Below, piece after piece: positions 8,928 to 17,918 of a DNA stretch of 64,000 bases. The stretch lies in contig NZ_JBHSAB010000005.1 of assembly GCF_042649825.1 (NCBI RefSeq), forward strand, positions 1 through 64,000. The letters run 5' to 3'. Both the position numbers and the translations under genes were made by a program. Source of the stretch: Legionella_C dresdenensis. GTDB taxonomy: Bacteria; Pseudomonadota; Gammaproteobacteria; Legionellales; Legionellaceae. The notes beneath the pieces were generated by a model, which saw only the letters and a program-made list of their open reading frames with translations, searched no databases and had not been told where the DNA came from. Each line of letters starts with the position of its first letter. Position 1 is the stretch's first letter.

Positions 8928-9157
8928 AATATCTCCATCGGCAACAAAATCGAATGCGCTAATCGTAAGGGAGTTTAAGACGCTGGTAAATGATTTTTTT
9001 ACTATTCCCCAAATGGCTTCGCCAAAATCCGGCACTGGTTTATCAGAGAATAAAAAATTCACTGTAAAACCCCATGACGAACAGAAATATTTGGTTTACA
9101 CTGTTGCAAAACAAGGAACCTGAATTGGATTTTATATAACAAGGACAAGGAGCTATT

Positions 9158-10741
9158 ATGCCAGCACAGTTTGTAAAATATGACGACCTCCCTGAAGAAT
9201 TCAGGAAAATTGTTATCGCATACGTTAAACACACAAACCCTTCCCATACTCTCCCGCCAAGTGCGCCTATTGAAGATCTGATTAATGCAATACCAGATGG
9301 TTATCATGGACCGCAATTGCATTTCTTAAATGACGCACTTAAAGATATGAGGGCAACATTTGAGGGCCTGAATAGCGACATGGCCGAGTTGCAGACTGTA
9401 ATTGATGAAAATGAAGCAATTCTGAAAAACCAAAGCGCTCTTCCTAAAAAACAGAAACAGGACGAAATACGCAAGGAAATAGATGAGGCCAAAGTTAATC
9501 TTGCGGCGATAAAGGAAGCAATTGCAGCGAAAAAAATTGAGATAGAGAAAAATTTCTGCACAGCAGCGCTCATGGTACAGGATGTATGTAAAGAAGGGAG
9601 TTATTTGAAAAAGTCGCTTCTGGCATCCAAAATTCTGCCGAAAGATTTATTAAACAATAATGCGATCATGCTTGACGCATTGAAATCAGGACTCAGATAT
9701 TTTCACGGTAAATTGTTTACTCAGACCATGGGTTTCAATAGCGAGCAATATAAAAATACACCTGACAAAGATGTATTAAAGTTATGGACAAAAGGCGCCG
9801 GATTATATCAATCTACAATCATTGCTGTCATTAAAGATTTGGTTGGTAAATTACCTCCGGCTCCATCAAGAGATAGCGGTAAAAAAGCCGAGACAGCTAA
9901 GTCAATCAACCTGCGAGTGATCGATCCCGATTTTGAAGACATAGTCACTGCTATAGAACATGCCAAGGCAGAATACGATGGGCTTAACCATGGTCATGCT
10001 ACAAATCCGGAGCGGCTATATGTCTGGGATTTTCTTGATGATGCCATTCAGGCATTACGCGAAAAAGGGCAGGCTTTAAAAAAAGATATTGACAGCATGC
10101 AGAAACAAAAAGGAGCTCCGGAGGCTATAAAGAAAGCTCGGCAAGAAGCTAGCGAATTAATTAGATCACAGCTGTTAGGGTGTGTTCAGCTAGTCATGTC
10201 GCAACTAGAGAAAATATATAAGAGGGCGCGCACTGGATCCGATACGCATAAAGTACTGCAAGCCGTATTCTACGCCTACCATCCGGAAGGAATCAAGAAA
10301 GCAGAAATTGTTACCTACATCGTTGCCGGTCTGGATTTTGTTAGAGAGTTTCTGGCTAAACCCAAGGCTGCGCAAAAAGGTTGCCTGTTATATAAAGATT
10401 CTCGCACTGCCTTTGAAAAAATGATTTCTGAGGCGAGTGAGATGTGGTTTCAGCATATCACAACCTTCCATGAAGATAATAAGTATGCGCAATTAGATCA
10501 GTACATAGAGCGAATGGATAAGCAAGTAGCTCAGTCAGATACTGCGAAAACGCAAAAAACTTCCTGGATTCCCTCTGTTAAAAGTGTAACACAGGTATTA
10601 TTTTGGGGAAGTTCGAAAAAGGAATTACTTGACGCAGCGCCTGTTGCAGCATCTGTTCCATCGAAAGATGTTTCTAAAGGAAAAGAAGTCGAAGAGCCTG
10701 AAGAAGAAGTAGCCGATAATTCAACCAGCCTTACGGGCTAA
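9158..10741 (+). CDS. Unrecognised 527-residue helical protein with internal duplication
   Basis: No family recognised. The start ATG has a strong AAGGAG six bases upstream. There is no signal peptide or membrane segment. The sequence is helical and charged, with coiled-coil-like stretches at about residues 60-135 and 290-345. Two halves look related: FLNDALKDMRATFEGL aligns with FLDDAIQALREKGQAL, and the block with GLRYFHGKL...YKNT aligns with GLDFVREFL...YKDS. The last ~30 residues are Glu-rich (VEEPEEEV) and end in STSLTG, similar in style to Glu-rich Dot/Icm signals. An effector role is inferred only. It is a single gene with its own terminator. Confidence 0.75.
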   Translation: MPAQFVKYDDLPEEFRKIVIAYVKHTNPSHTLPPSAPIEDLINAIPDGYHGPQLHFLNDALKDMRATFEGLNSDMAELQTVIDENEAILKNQSALPKKQKQDEIRKEIDEAKVNLAAIKEAIAAKKIEIEKNFCTAALMVQDVCKEGSYLKKSLLASKILPKDLLNNNAIMLDALKSGLRYFHGKLFTQTMGFNSEQYKNTPDKDVLKLWTKGAGLYQSTIIAVIKDLVGKLPPAPSRDSGKKAETAKSINLRVIDPDFEDIVTAIEHAKAEYDGLNHGHATNPERLYVWDFLDDAIQALREKGQALKKDIDSMQKQKGAPEAIKKARQEASELIRSQLLGCVQLVMSQLEKIYKRARTGSDTHKVLQAVFYAYHPEGIKKAEIVTYIVAGLDFVREFLAKPKAAQKGCLLYKDSRTAFEKMISEASEMWFQHITTFHEDNKYAQLDQYIERMDKQVAQSDTAKTQKTSWIPSVKSVTQVLFWGSSKKELLDAAPVAASVPSKDVSKGKEVEEPEEEVADNSTSLTG

Positions 10742-10748
10742 TCTGATA

Positions 10749-10768
10749 GCGCCTCTTAATTGAGGCGC
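10749..10768. terminator. Bidirectional hairpin between convergent genes
   Basis: A seven-base-pair stem GCGCCTC / GAGGCGC with loop TTAATT is followed by a T-rich stretch on the plus strand. It lies eight bases after the plus-strand gene and six bases after the end of the convergent rhodanese gene, so it probably terminates both. Confidence 0.7.
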
Positions 10769-10773
10769 CTTAT

Positions 10774-11106
10774 TTATCTTATGACAGCATATCCCTGCTC
10801 AATCCAGCTTAAAATACCGCCATCTATCGAATAAAGTTGTTTATATCCCATCTCCGCCAAACGTTCCGCAGCATACAATGAACGCACGCCTCCCTTACAA
10901 TGCAGGTAAACAGGCTGATTTAAGTCTTTCACGCGGCTGGCGATTTTTGCAGGCAATTCATCCTTTTGAATATGAATAGCGCCTGGAATCCGCGCTTCCT
11001 GCCATTCGTAATCTTCCCTGACATCAATCAGGCAGAGATTAGTGTCCTGATCCATGCGTTGCTTTAATTCGTTTACGTCTATGGTCTGTATGGTATTAGC
11101 GTTCAT
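10774..11106 (-). CDS. Cytosolic single-domain rhodanese (thiosulfate sulfurtransferase-like)
   Basis: 110 residues, one rhodanese domain without membrane segment. The active-site loop is CKGGVRS with the catalytic Cys near residue 74, preceded by LIDVREDYEW (residues 26-35). It would carry a persulfide on the Cys. It overlaps the upstream small membrane-protein gene by 11 bases, so the two are coupled. GlpE-like in size, but loop residues differ, so no symbol is given. Confidence 0.88.
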   Translation of the reverse strand: MNANTIQTIDVNELKQRMDQDTNLCLIDVREDYEWQEARIPGAIHIQKDELPAKIASRVKDLNQPVYLHCKGGVRSLYAAERLAEMGYKQLYSIDGGILSWIEQGYAVIR

Positions 11107-11374
11107 AATGTACCTCTCGTGCCGGTGGGCGGGTTAGTGTGGAATGGTGAATAAACCAGTATATCGCAGCGGTCATCACCCCGCCAAGCAACGCGGCAAA
11201 AGCCCAGGTGCTTGCCGATACCAGCGCTGGTTTTTGCCCGAGTTGATACAGTTTTCCCGCATCACGGGCAATAGCCCCGGCAAACAATAAATGGATAAGT
11301 GCATTAACGAGCAGGAGTAGCCAACGCAGAGTATCAATCTGGGGAGCGTATTGCTGAATAAAAGTATTAATCAT
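11096..11374 (-). CDS. Small inner-membrane protein coupled to rhodanese
   Basis: 92 residues with two hydrophobic segments at about residues 17-38 (LLLLVNALIHLLFAGAIA) and 52-75 (ASTWAFAALLGGVMTAAIYW), linked by a short polar loop. Family not recognised. The 3' end overlaps the rhodanese gene by 11 bases, so the products are probably used together, perhaps a membrane anchor or a channel for sulfur species. That function is inference from context only. Confidence 0.75.
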   Translation of the reverse strand: MINTFIQQYAPQIDTLRWLLLLVNALIHLLFAGAIARDAGKLYQLGQKPALVSASTWAFAALLGGVMTAAIYWFIHHSTLTRPPAREVHYER

Positions 11375-11548
11375 AATAATAGGTTAGAAAAGGCAACATT
11401 CGGCAATCATACCAAATTGCAGTTATAGAAAACCAGTTGTGAATTCAAAATGAACATTGGTCAAAACGACCCAACCTGCATGATTGCGGGATCACCCTGG
11501 AAACTGTATAGTAATCGCTTCCAGTTGCACTATGAGAATAATAATAAG

Positions 11549-12844
11549 ATGAACGTGAATTATGTTCCGGTACCGCATTTGACTACAGTGCATTCGGGGC
11601 CGTTATACCATATCGAACAGGTTTTACTGGATAAAGTCGCTACGATTGAAGCATGGTTTCGGGAAAAATGGCAACAGACGCCCCCTCCATTGACTTCCTC
11701 GGTTGATTTACGTCATGCCGGTTTTAAACTGTCGCCAGTAGATACCAATTTATATCCGGCCGGTTTTAATAATTTAAATCGTGATTTTCTGCCGCTTTGC
11801 GTACAGGCGGCGCAATCGGTACTGATGGATTATTTGCCGACATGCCGAAACATTTTGTTGTTGCCGGAAAACCATACCCGTAACAAATTTTATCTCGATA
11901 GCCTTGCAATATTGCGATCTATCCTGACTCAGGCCGGATTTGTAGTCCGCATAGGCAGCCTTGATCCTACCGTGACATCGCCGCTGGAAATGACCAATAA
12001 CTCAGGCGAAACACTGGTATTTGAGCCGCTGATAAGAAAGGGCGACTGCGTGGGGCTTGCTGATTTTGACGCCTGCTTACTGGTATTAAACAATGATTTA
12101 TCAACTGGTGTTCCCGAGATTCTGCAGGGTCTTAAACAGCGTATCCGGCCTACAGCCAAACTTGGCTGGTCAAGCCGGTTAAAATCTTCTCATTTTCAAT
12201 ATTTTGATGATGTAGCCAATGAGTTTTGCAAGCTGGTTGATCTTGACCCCTGGGTAATCAATCCCTGTTTCAAGGCCGTAGAAGGAGTCGATTTTATGGC
12301 TCAGGAAGGGATGGATAATCTGATAAGCGAAGTTGATCGAATTTTACAAATCATCAAAGATAAATATACGGCATATAATATTAACCAGCGGCCATTTGTT
12401 ATCGTCAAAGCGGATAATGGTACTTACGGCATGAGTGTGATGACGGTGTATGATGCCAAAGAATTAACGGAGTTAAACCGTAAACAGCGCACCCGGATGT
12501 CCGCTAGCAAAGGTAGCCAGAAAGTTGAGCGTGTGCTTATTCAGGAAGGCGTCTATACTTTTGAAACCATGCCTGATGGGGCTGTAGCAGAGCCGGTTGT
12601 GTATATGATTGGACAATTTGTTGTCGGTGGATTCTACCGAGTGCATAAAGAGCGTGGTATGGATGAAAACCTTAATGCGCCCGGCATGCATTTCGAGCCG
12701 CTGGCATTTGCCCAGGCTTGTAATACGCCAAGAGGCGATCTCAAGCCGCTGGATTGTCCAAATCGTTTTTACGCTTACGGCGTCATTGCTCGCTTGGCCG
12801 CTTTGGCTGCTGCCCGGGAAATTGAAGCCATTGGAGGCGAATAA
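11549..12844 (+). CDS. gshA: Glutamate-cysteine ligase, proteobacterial GshA type (TIGR02049-like)
   Basis: 431 residues from the ATG at 11549. An in-frame ATG at 11450 exists, but the intervening codons run through a palindromic repeat (TCAAAACGACCCAACC at 11461-11476), and family members begin just before VPHLTT, so the downstream start is preferred. Conserved-looking blocks include SVDLRHAGFKLSPVDTNLYP, which binds substrate in this family, and IVKADNGTYGMSVM, an ATP-grasp-like region. It makes gamma-glutamylcysteine, the first step of glutathione synthesis. Its TAA overlaps the ATG of gshB. This family is unlike the E. coli enzyme and is known in Legionella and acidithiobacilli. Confidence 0.88.
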   Translation: MNVNYVPVPHLTTVHSGPLYHIEQVLLDKVATIEAWFREKWQQTPPPLTSSVDLRHAGFKLSPVDTNLYPAGFNNLNRDFLPLCVQAAQSVLMDYLPTCRNILLLPENHTRNKFYLDSLAILRSILTQAGFVVRIGSLDPTVTSPLEMTNNSGETLVFEPLIRKGDCVGLADFDACLLVLNNDLSTGVPEILQGLKQRIRPTAKLGWSSRLKSSHFQYFDDVANEFCKLVDLDPWVINPCFKAVEGVDFMAQEGMDNLISEVDRILQIIKDKYTAYNINQRPFVIVKADNGTYGMSVMTVYDAKELTELNRKQRTRMSASKGSQKVERVLIQEGVYTFETMPDGAVAEPVVYMIGQFVVGGFYRVHKERGMDENLNAPGMHFEPLAFAQACNTPRGDLKPLDCPNRFYAYGVIARLAALAAAREIEAIGGE

Positions 12845-13800
12845 TGAAACTAGCGGTTTTAATGGATCCTGTTCATCATATTAAACCGTATAAAGATACG
12901 ACAGTTGCAATGCTGATGAGCGCTCAGGAACTGGGATGGGAGTGCTATTATTTTACCCCGGTTGATCTCGCTTGCCGGCAGAATCGTGCTTATGCGATAG
13001 TTTCCTCAATAACGGTTAAAGACGATCACAGTGCAGATTGGGCGGAAACCGCTGTAGTCGGCGAAATGGCGCTTGCTGATTTTAATATAATATTGATGCG
13101 TAAAGATCCGCCATTTGATATGGAATATATATACGCAACCTATGCGCTGGAACTGGCGGAACGCGAGGGCGTGCTGGTGGCAAACCGGCCGCAGAGCCTG
13201 CGTGACGCCAATGAGAAATTCTTTGCCATGCATTTTCCGCAATGTTGCCCGGAAACGCTGGTTTCAAAAAACATGGCCAGTTTGCGGTCGTTCTGGCAAC
13301 AGCATAAAAAGGTGATATTTAAACCATTGGAAGGGATGGGCGGCAGTGCAATTTTTTATGTCGATGAACAAGGTACTAATCTGCCGGTGATACTGGAAGT
13401 ATTGACAAAGAATCAGACTGTGACGATTATGGCGCAGCAATACATCCCGGAAATTAAGAATAAGGGCGACAAACGGATTATACTCGTGAATGGCGAACCT
13501 GTACCCTATGCGTTAGCCAGGATGCCAGCCAATGGGGAGTTACGCGGGAATCTGGCAGCGGGCGCCAAGGGAGAAGTTGTGCCGTTAACTGAGCGCGATT
13601 ATTGGATCTGCCGGCAGATTGGTCCTGAACTAAGCGCCAGAGGCCTTTATTTTGTCGGTATCGATGTGATTGGAGATTATCTAACGGAGATTAACGTCAC
13701 AAGCCCTACTTGCGCTCGTGAAATTTCAGCGGCGACGGGCATTGATATTACAGGTAATTTTTTGCGGGCATTAAAAAATTTACCTGGCAATTTTAGTTAA
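12844..13800 (+). CDS. gshB: Glutathione synthetase GshB
   Basis: 318 residues, normal for bacterial GshB. It joins gamma-glutamylcysteine and glycine using ATP. The N-terminal domain starts KLAVLMDPVHHIKPYKDTT. The ATP-grasp part shows FKPLEGMGGSAIFYVD, then KGDKRIILVNGEPVP, the NLAAGAKGE glycine-rich loop and the metal-binding EINVTSPTCAREI near the end. The start codon overlaps the gshA stop by one base (TAATG), so the two enzymes are cotranslated. The product serves GrxC and other thiol enzymes. Confidence 0.97.
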   Translation: MKLAVLMDPVHHIKPYKDTTVAMLMSAQELGWECYYFTPVDLACRQNRAYAIVSSITVKDDHSADWAETAVVGEMALADFNIILMRKDPPFDMEYIYATYALELAEREGVLVANRPQSLRDANEKFFAMHFPQCCPETLVSKNMASLRSFWQQHKKVIFKPLEGMGGSAIFYVDEQGTNLPVILEVLTKNQTVTIMAQQYIPEIKNKGDKRIILVNGEPVPYALARMPANGELRGNLAAGAKGEVVPLTERDYWICRQIGPELSARGLYFVGIDVIGDYLTEINVTSPTCAREISAATGIDITGNFLRALKNLPGNFS

Positions 13801-13890
13801 ACTTAGGCAGAATGGATACGCACTTTTACGGATGATTATGCGCAATCGTCTGGATATATAAATCTATGCAAAGATAAAAGGGGATTGTTT

Positions 13891-14610
13891 ATGAAGATTA
13901 AATTAGTCGCTGCCGCATTGAGCCTTGCCATGTCAACGGCTTTTGCTGCTGATACTGCTACAACTACTAATGCTGCTGCTATGCTGGGTACTGACACTGA
14001 CAAATTATCTTACAGTATCGGTGCTGATCTCGGTAAGAATTTTAAAAAGCAGGGCATTGAAATCAGCCCGGCAGCAATGACTAAAGGCCTGCAGGATGGT
14101 ATTTCTGGCGGCCAATTACTGCTTACTGAAGATCAAATGAAAGACGTTTTAAACAAATTCCAAAAAGATCTGATGGCTAAACGCGCTAGTGAAATGACTA
14201 AAAAAGCCGGTGAGAACAAAGCTAAAGGCGATGCGTTTCTTGCTCAAAACAAAAGCAAAGAAGGCGTAGTGACTCTGCCAAGCGGTTTACAGTATAAAGT
14301 TCTTGAAGCTGGTAACGGCGCAAAACCATCAAGAGATGACACTGTAACTGTAGAATACACTGGCCGTTTAATTAATGGTGAAGTTTTTGACAGCACTGAA
14401 AAAGCAGGCAAACCAGCCACATTCAAAGTATCTCAGGTCATTCCTGGCTGGACTGAAGCTCTCCAATTAATGCCTTCCGGTTCAACCTGGGAAGTTTATG
14501 TCCCTTCTTCTCTGGCTTATGGCGAGCGTAGCATCGGTGGCCCAATCGGTCCAAATGAAACTTTAATTTTCAAAATTCATTTGATCTCTGTTAAAAAATC
14601 TGACGCTTAA
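13891..14610 (+). CDS. mip: Mip/FkpA-type FKBP peptidyl-prolyl isomerase
   Basis: 239 residues from the ATG at 13891, with AAAGGGGA ending six bases before it; a TTG six bases upstream is not used. It has a signal peptide ending AFA near residue 19. The N-terminal dimerisation domain (about 30-125, helical, Lys-rich) is followed by an FKBP domain (about 140-235) with VTVEYTGRLINGEVFDST, VIPGWTEALQLM and PNETLIFKIHLI. The layout matches Mip of Legionella and Coxiella, a surface or periplasmic isomerase important in host-cell infection. E. coli FkpA is the alternative name. Closely followed by palindromic repeats that may end the transcript. Confidence 0.92.
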   Translation: MKIKLVAAALSLAMSTAFAADTATTTNAAAMLGTDTDKLSYSIGADLGKNFKKQGIEISPAAMTKGLQDGISGGQLLLTEDQMKDVLNKFQKDLMAKRASEMTKKAGENKAKGDAFLAQNKSKEGVVTLPSGLQYKVLEAGNGAKPSRDDTVTVEYTGRLINGEVFDSTEKAGKPATFKVSQVIPGWTEALQLMPSGSTWEVYVPSSLAYGERSIGGPIGPNETLIFKIHLISVKKSDA

Positions 14611-14617
14611 TTTGTAC

Positions 14618-14687
14618 GTTGGGTCGTTTTGACCCAACACCGACGACCTTGAATCAGACAGATGAGTGTTGGGCTTTACAGCCCAAC
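14618..14687. repeat. Two palindromic repeats between mip and the ampG-like gene
   Basis: TTGGGTCGTTTTGACCCAA (about 14619-14637) is followed by TTGGGCTTTACAGCCCAA (about 14669-14686). They represent the two subtypes of the main palindrome family, side by side. The second copy would be translated if the next gene began at 14662, an argument for its later start. Confidence 0.9.
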
Positions 14688-14727
14688 CTACACACTTTTC
14701 ATACGATACCCCCGAGTACAGAGCACC

Positions 14728-15960
14728 ATGAAAAAACGCCTGATTATTGTTTTTTTACTAGGATTTTCTTCAGGTTTGCCGCTTGCCCTCATTAGTGGAA
14801 CATTACAAGCCTGGTTTGCTGATAGTGGTGTATCCGTTCTTGCAACAGGAGCCCTGAGCCTGATTGGATTACCTTATCTTTATCGAATTATCTGGGGCCC
14901 GCTGCTGGATCGTTATTCGCTGCTGCCGCTTGGTAAGCGCCGTAGCTGGATATTTACGATGCAGATACTTTTATTGTTATGTTTTAATGCCATGGCGTGG
15001 TTCACTCCGGAACAATCTCCGCACTTATTAGCAATGCTGGCCTTAATTGCTGCCTGCTTTTCCGCAACCCAGGATGTGGGAATTGATGCGCACAGGGTTG
15101 AATATCTCCCGGCTACTGAACATGGATTAGGCGCTTCGCTTGCTGTTTTGGGATATCGGATTGCGCTACTGGTCGCAGGCGGCCTCGCGCTGGTTATGGC
15201 CGATAAAATAGGTTGGGCGTCTACTTATCGGATCATGGGATTGTTAATGTTAGTAGGGGTAGTGGCTACGCTGTGTAGCTCTGAGCCTTCCCGGCAGACC
15301 AAATCTGAAATCCCTTTACTCTCTTCCTTTATTGAGCCTGTAAGAGAGCTTTTTGCCCGTAAAGGATCTTTTGCGCTGGTTTTTTTCATTGTGTTTTATA
15401 AATTGGGTGAAGCGTTTACTGCAACGACCAGCGGTATTGTAATGCCATTTTTGATTCAAGGCATTGGATTTTCGCTTGATACAATAGGATATATTAATAA
15501 AATATTGGGTATAGGCGCCATTTTAGTTGGTGGATTGGTTGCCGGTTTATTATTATTACGCATATCTCTATATAAAGCTTTGCTGCTGTTCGGAATTTTG
15601 CAGGCGCTTGCCAATCTTCTGTTTGTCATATTGGCATTAGCTGGAAAAAACGTGATTTTATTCGCGGTTGCCGTAACAGCGGATAATTTTGTTGCCGGTA
15701 TGGCCTCAACGGCTCTGGTAGCTTTATTTATGCGTTTGGTTAATCAGCAATTTACTGCTACCCAATTTTCATTGCTGGTAGCCATTTCTACTCTGCCAAG
15801 AGTTTTATCAGGTCCGTTGGCTGCGTTAATCCAGATGCAAGTGGGGTGGGTTGGCTTATATCAAATCTCTTTTGTATTAGCATTAGGTTTTATCCCATTC
15901 CTGAAAAAGCTCGGGCAAGAGAATGGAGAGTGCTGGAATAAAGCCCCGCAAGTTACGTAA
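14728..15960 (+). CDS. ampG: AmpG-like major facilitator permease
   Basis: 410 residues from the ATG at 14728. The open frame extends to 14662, but those codons cover a palindromic repeat. About twelve membrane segments. AmpG-like features are the N-terminal LLGFSSGLPLALISGTLQAWFA, then WGPLLDRY and the CFSATQDVGIDAHRVEYL block, which match muropeptide permeases of the peptidoglycan recycling route. Substrate is inferred from family. It is a single gene at the left border of the accessory island. Confidence 0.88.
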   Translation: MKKRLIIVFLLGFSSGLPLALISGTLQAWFADSGVSVLATGALSLIGLPYLYRIIWGPLLDRYSLLPLGKRRSWIFTMQILLLLCFNAMAWFTPEQSPHLLAMLALIAACFSATQDVGIDAHRVEYLPATEHGLGASLAVLGYRIALLVAGGLALVMADKIGWASTYRIMGLLMLVGVVATLCSSEPSRQTKSEIPLLSSFIEPVRELFARKGSFALVFFIVFYKLGEAFTATTSGIVMPFLIQGIGFSLDTIGYINKILGIGAILVGGLVAGLLLLRISLYKALLLFGILQALANLLFVILALAGKNVILFAVAVTADNFVAGMASTALVALFMRLVNQQFTATQFSLLVAISTLPRVLSGPLAALIQMQVGWVGLYQISFVLALGFIPFLKKLGQENGECWNKAPQVT

Positions 15961-15973
15961 GTAGAACAGCATA

Positions 15974-16014
15974 GATTGGGCAGTAAAGCCCATAGCCGTC
16001 AAGTTAAGGAATTT
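15974..16014. repeat. Palindromic repeat with GCCGTCAAGTTAAG tail, left border of island
   Basis: TTGGGCAGTAAAGCCCA is followed by TAGCCGTCAAGTTAAGG. The same unit in opposite orientation lies at about 20489-20521, so the two form an inverted pair around the accessory island. Other members of this extended unit are at 22976 and 54364. Confidence 0.85.
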
Positions 16015-16129
16015 AGTACATTTACTATTCTAATTTCCTACTTACCGGGGCTAAAAGGATTAAATTGTCCCTTTATGAAATGTGCATAATTTAAAAACCT
16101 TTAATATCTTCATAAAAGCAAGGAGTTTA

Positions 16130-16663
16130 TTGGGGCGCCTCATGATGGCCTGTTTGACCTGACAGACACTTCTAAAAAACCGGCAACGACACTGCCATTC
16201 CTTGTGCTCATCAAGCCATTTTTCTTTTAAGCGGGATACTGTATTAGCCGATAAACCTCGCGCACTCGCCCCAACCAATGCAGATAAGGCATCCGTATAA
16301 TCACCCGTGGATAACCCCTTTAAATACAGCCAGGGAATGAGTTCTTCCAGGCTTTTAGTACGTCTTAAATAAGGTGGCAATAGCTGGCTGTTAAAGTGAA
16401 TGCCTGAGCCACTGCGATCACGTACTTTAGGGACCTGAACTTCCACCTCGCCGATTCCTGTCTGAATCTGGCGAGCAGGCAGATACAGGACGGCCATCCA
16501 GTAAACGCACTTCAGAATAGGCTGACAGCATCTGGGATAACTCCGCCTCCACCGCTTTCCTTATCAACTCTTTGGCTCCTTGCCTCAGCACCTCGGTTAA
16601 TGGGTCTTCCACACAGTTTTCTTTCGCTGGTGCTGAACCAAGCTTTAGACTACAATCCTTCAT
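16130..16663 (-). pseudogene. IS256-family (mutator) transposase, frameshifted and truncated
   Basis: The 5' part starts at the ATG 16663 behind AAAGGAG and reads DPLTEVLRQGAKELI up to LLDGRP. The frame then breaks near 16490 and continues in another frame with LPARQIQTGIGEVEVQVPKV and LLPPYLRRTKSLEELIPWLY, classic IS256 transposase sequence. The match ends around 16190, before the catalytic Asp-Glu part of the family's DDE domain, and the remaining codons to 16060 are unrelated. So it is a dead fragment of a transposase normally ~400 residues long. Its upstream end appears to run into the 3' end of the neighbouring gene at 16727. Confidence 0.85.
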
Positions 16664-16726
16664 GGCGTATCTCCTTTGTTGATTTTTGTTCCCGCTAAGA
16701 ACAATCAACAGAATACGCCACCTAAT

Positions 16727-17581
16727 TTAATTTGGCATACACCACTTTCGACTATAACTCTCATCAACTACGCCATTATCAAAAAAGCCAACTCTAGCGG
16801 AGTTATTTTTTTCATCTATTTTTTCTAATGCTCTTTGAGCAACAAAGGCGTTAATCAATTCTAGACCTATTAAGTTATTAGCCAATTTAGCTGCTGCTTT
16901 TGCTTGCTCCAAAACATCGTCGAGTATTGTAGGCATGCGGATAAATAAAATGTTAGATAATAATATTCTTGTCAATTCAATTTGATTGGGTTGGGCTGCT
17001 GAATTAATTAAGGCCTCGTGATAATTACAGGTATCTCTAATTTCCTGTTTCATTTTTCTATCAATACAATCCAAACTTTCTATGAGAGCGTCTATGCAGT
17101 GCAACTGAAGGTGCTGAAAGAGAAAAGAGGTTTTAAGCTCTCGCAAAATCCATTTTTGCTCAGAAATACTCGCTTTGGAAGTGAAGTTAAAGGGATTATT
17201 AGTTTTGCTTATCCCTTTGGGAAAAATTTTATTTTGCCAGGGATCAGCAACAATAATTGCTTCATTATCTAAAAATAATTTGGCATCAACAGTGATAGCA
17301 TCTGAGTCGTTCTGGAAAATATCGCTTTGAAGTAATTTATTAAGGCGTGGAATAATAAGCACAAACCCATGATTAACCAGTTCGCTTTCAAACGCTGCAT
17401 AGAAAACTCTATAGCGTTTAGCTATGTAAGCTGTATTAGCTAGCAGAGCAGATAGATAAGTTGCTTGATCCCCACAGTCGCCTATTCGATATTGGAGCAT
17501 TAAACGAATGCAAGCGTATGAGTCTTGTTGTGAGGCAAGTGTATCAATTGTATTGTAAATTAAATTTTGCTTAACACCCAT
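16727..17581 (-). CDS. Putative Cys-His-Asp hydrolase/transglutaminase-like protein, disrupted at both ends
   Basis: 284 residues in the surviving frame; family not named. Cys36 in GDCGDQATYLSALL, His71 in VNHGFVLI and Asp113 in IIVADPWQ have the order and setting of a transglutaminase/papain-like triad, as in several bacterial effectors. The true start seems to be the ATG at 17699 with GGAAG five bases upstream, but a run of five A after it puts it one base out of frame; with four A the frame would continue through 39 extra codons. The C-terminus (about DESYSRKWCMPN) appears to be encoded by the end of the adjoining IS remnant, so the original C-terminus is lost. Probably a decaying effector gene. 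Confidence 0.6.
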   Translation of the reverse strand: MGVKQNLIYNTIDTLASQQDSYACIRLMLQYRIGDCGDQATYLSALLANTAYIAKRYRVFYAAFESELVNHGFVLIIPRLNKLLQSDIFQNDSDAITVDAKLFLDNEAIIVADPWQNKIFPKGISKTNNPFNFTSKASISEQKWILRELKTSFLFQHLQLHCIDALIESLDCIDRKMKQEIRDTCNYHEALINSAAQPNQIELTRILLSNILFIRMPTILDDVLEQAKAAAKLANNLIGLELINAFVAQRALEKIDEKNNSARVGFFDNGVVDESYSRKWCMPN

Positions 17582-17753
17582 TTTTTTATAGGATCCAAAT
17601 TCACCTCTATCAATATTATGTAAAGAGCCACTATGAGAATAATCTATTTGCGATGCGATGAATCTGCAATAATGCTCAACATAAAGCTCCGTTTTTCATT
17701 TAATCTTCCTTTTTTAAAAAAGAGTATCGCCTAAATATCTATGAAATAACTAT

Positions 17754-17767
17754 CCGTACTAATACGG
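17754..17767. promoter_or_regulatory. Palindrome CCGTA-N4-TACGG, putative operator
   Basis: A perfect 14-bp palindrome (CCGTACTAATACGG), preceded by CTAT, lies about 55 bases upstream of the presumed ATG (17699) of the Cys-His-Asp gene. The same CTATCCGTA start recurs at 19343 and 19506. It is a candidate binding site for the island's LuxR-type regulator or another dimeric protein; this is inference. The rest of the 17700-17918 gap holds no gene that I can see. Confidence 0.45.
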
Positions 17768-17918
17768 AGGCAATAATAGCGTCCACTACGCCATTTTAAG
17801 ATTTAGATTATTTCATTATTCTAGGCCTACAGCTGCATAAGGATAAGTGGAATCGCAATAGGTTCGCACCCGATGTTGTCCATACTGTCCCATTCAGCCA
17901 AAATCATTTTTCCTGATA

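Noticed and set aside
16060..16130. Continuation of the transposase gene
   Set aside because: Codons after the CRFF region do not match the IS256 family and the catalytic part is missing, so only the matching part is annotated as remnant.
17692..17699. Programmed frameshift in the A5 run
   Set aside because: A run of five A alone is a weak slippage site, there is no visible stimulatory structure, and the gene's other end is also broken; decay is the simpler explanation.
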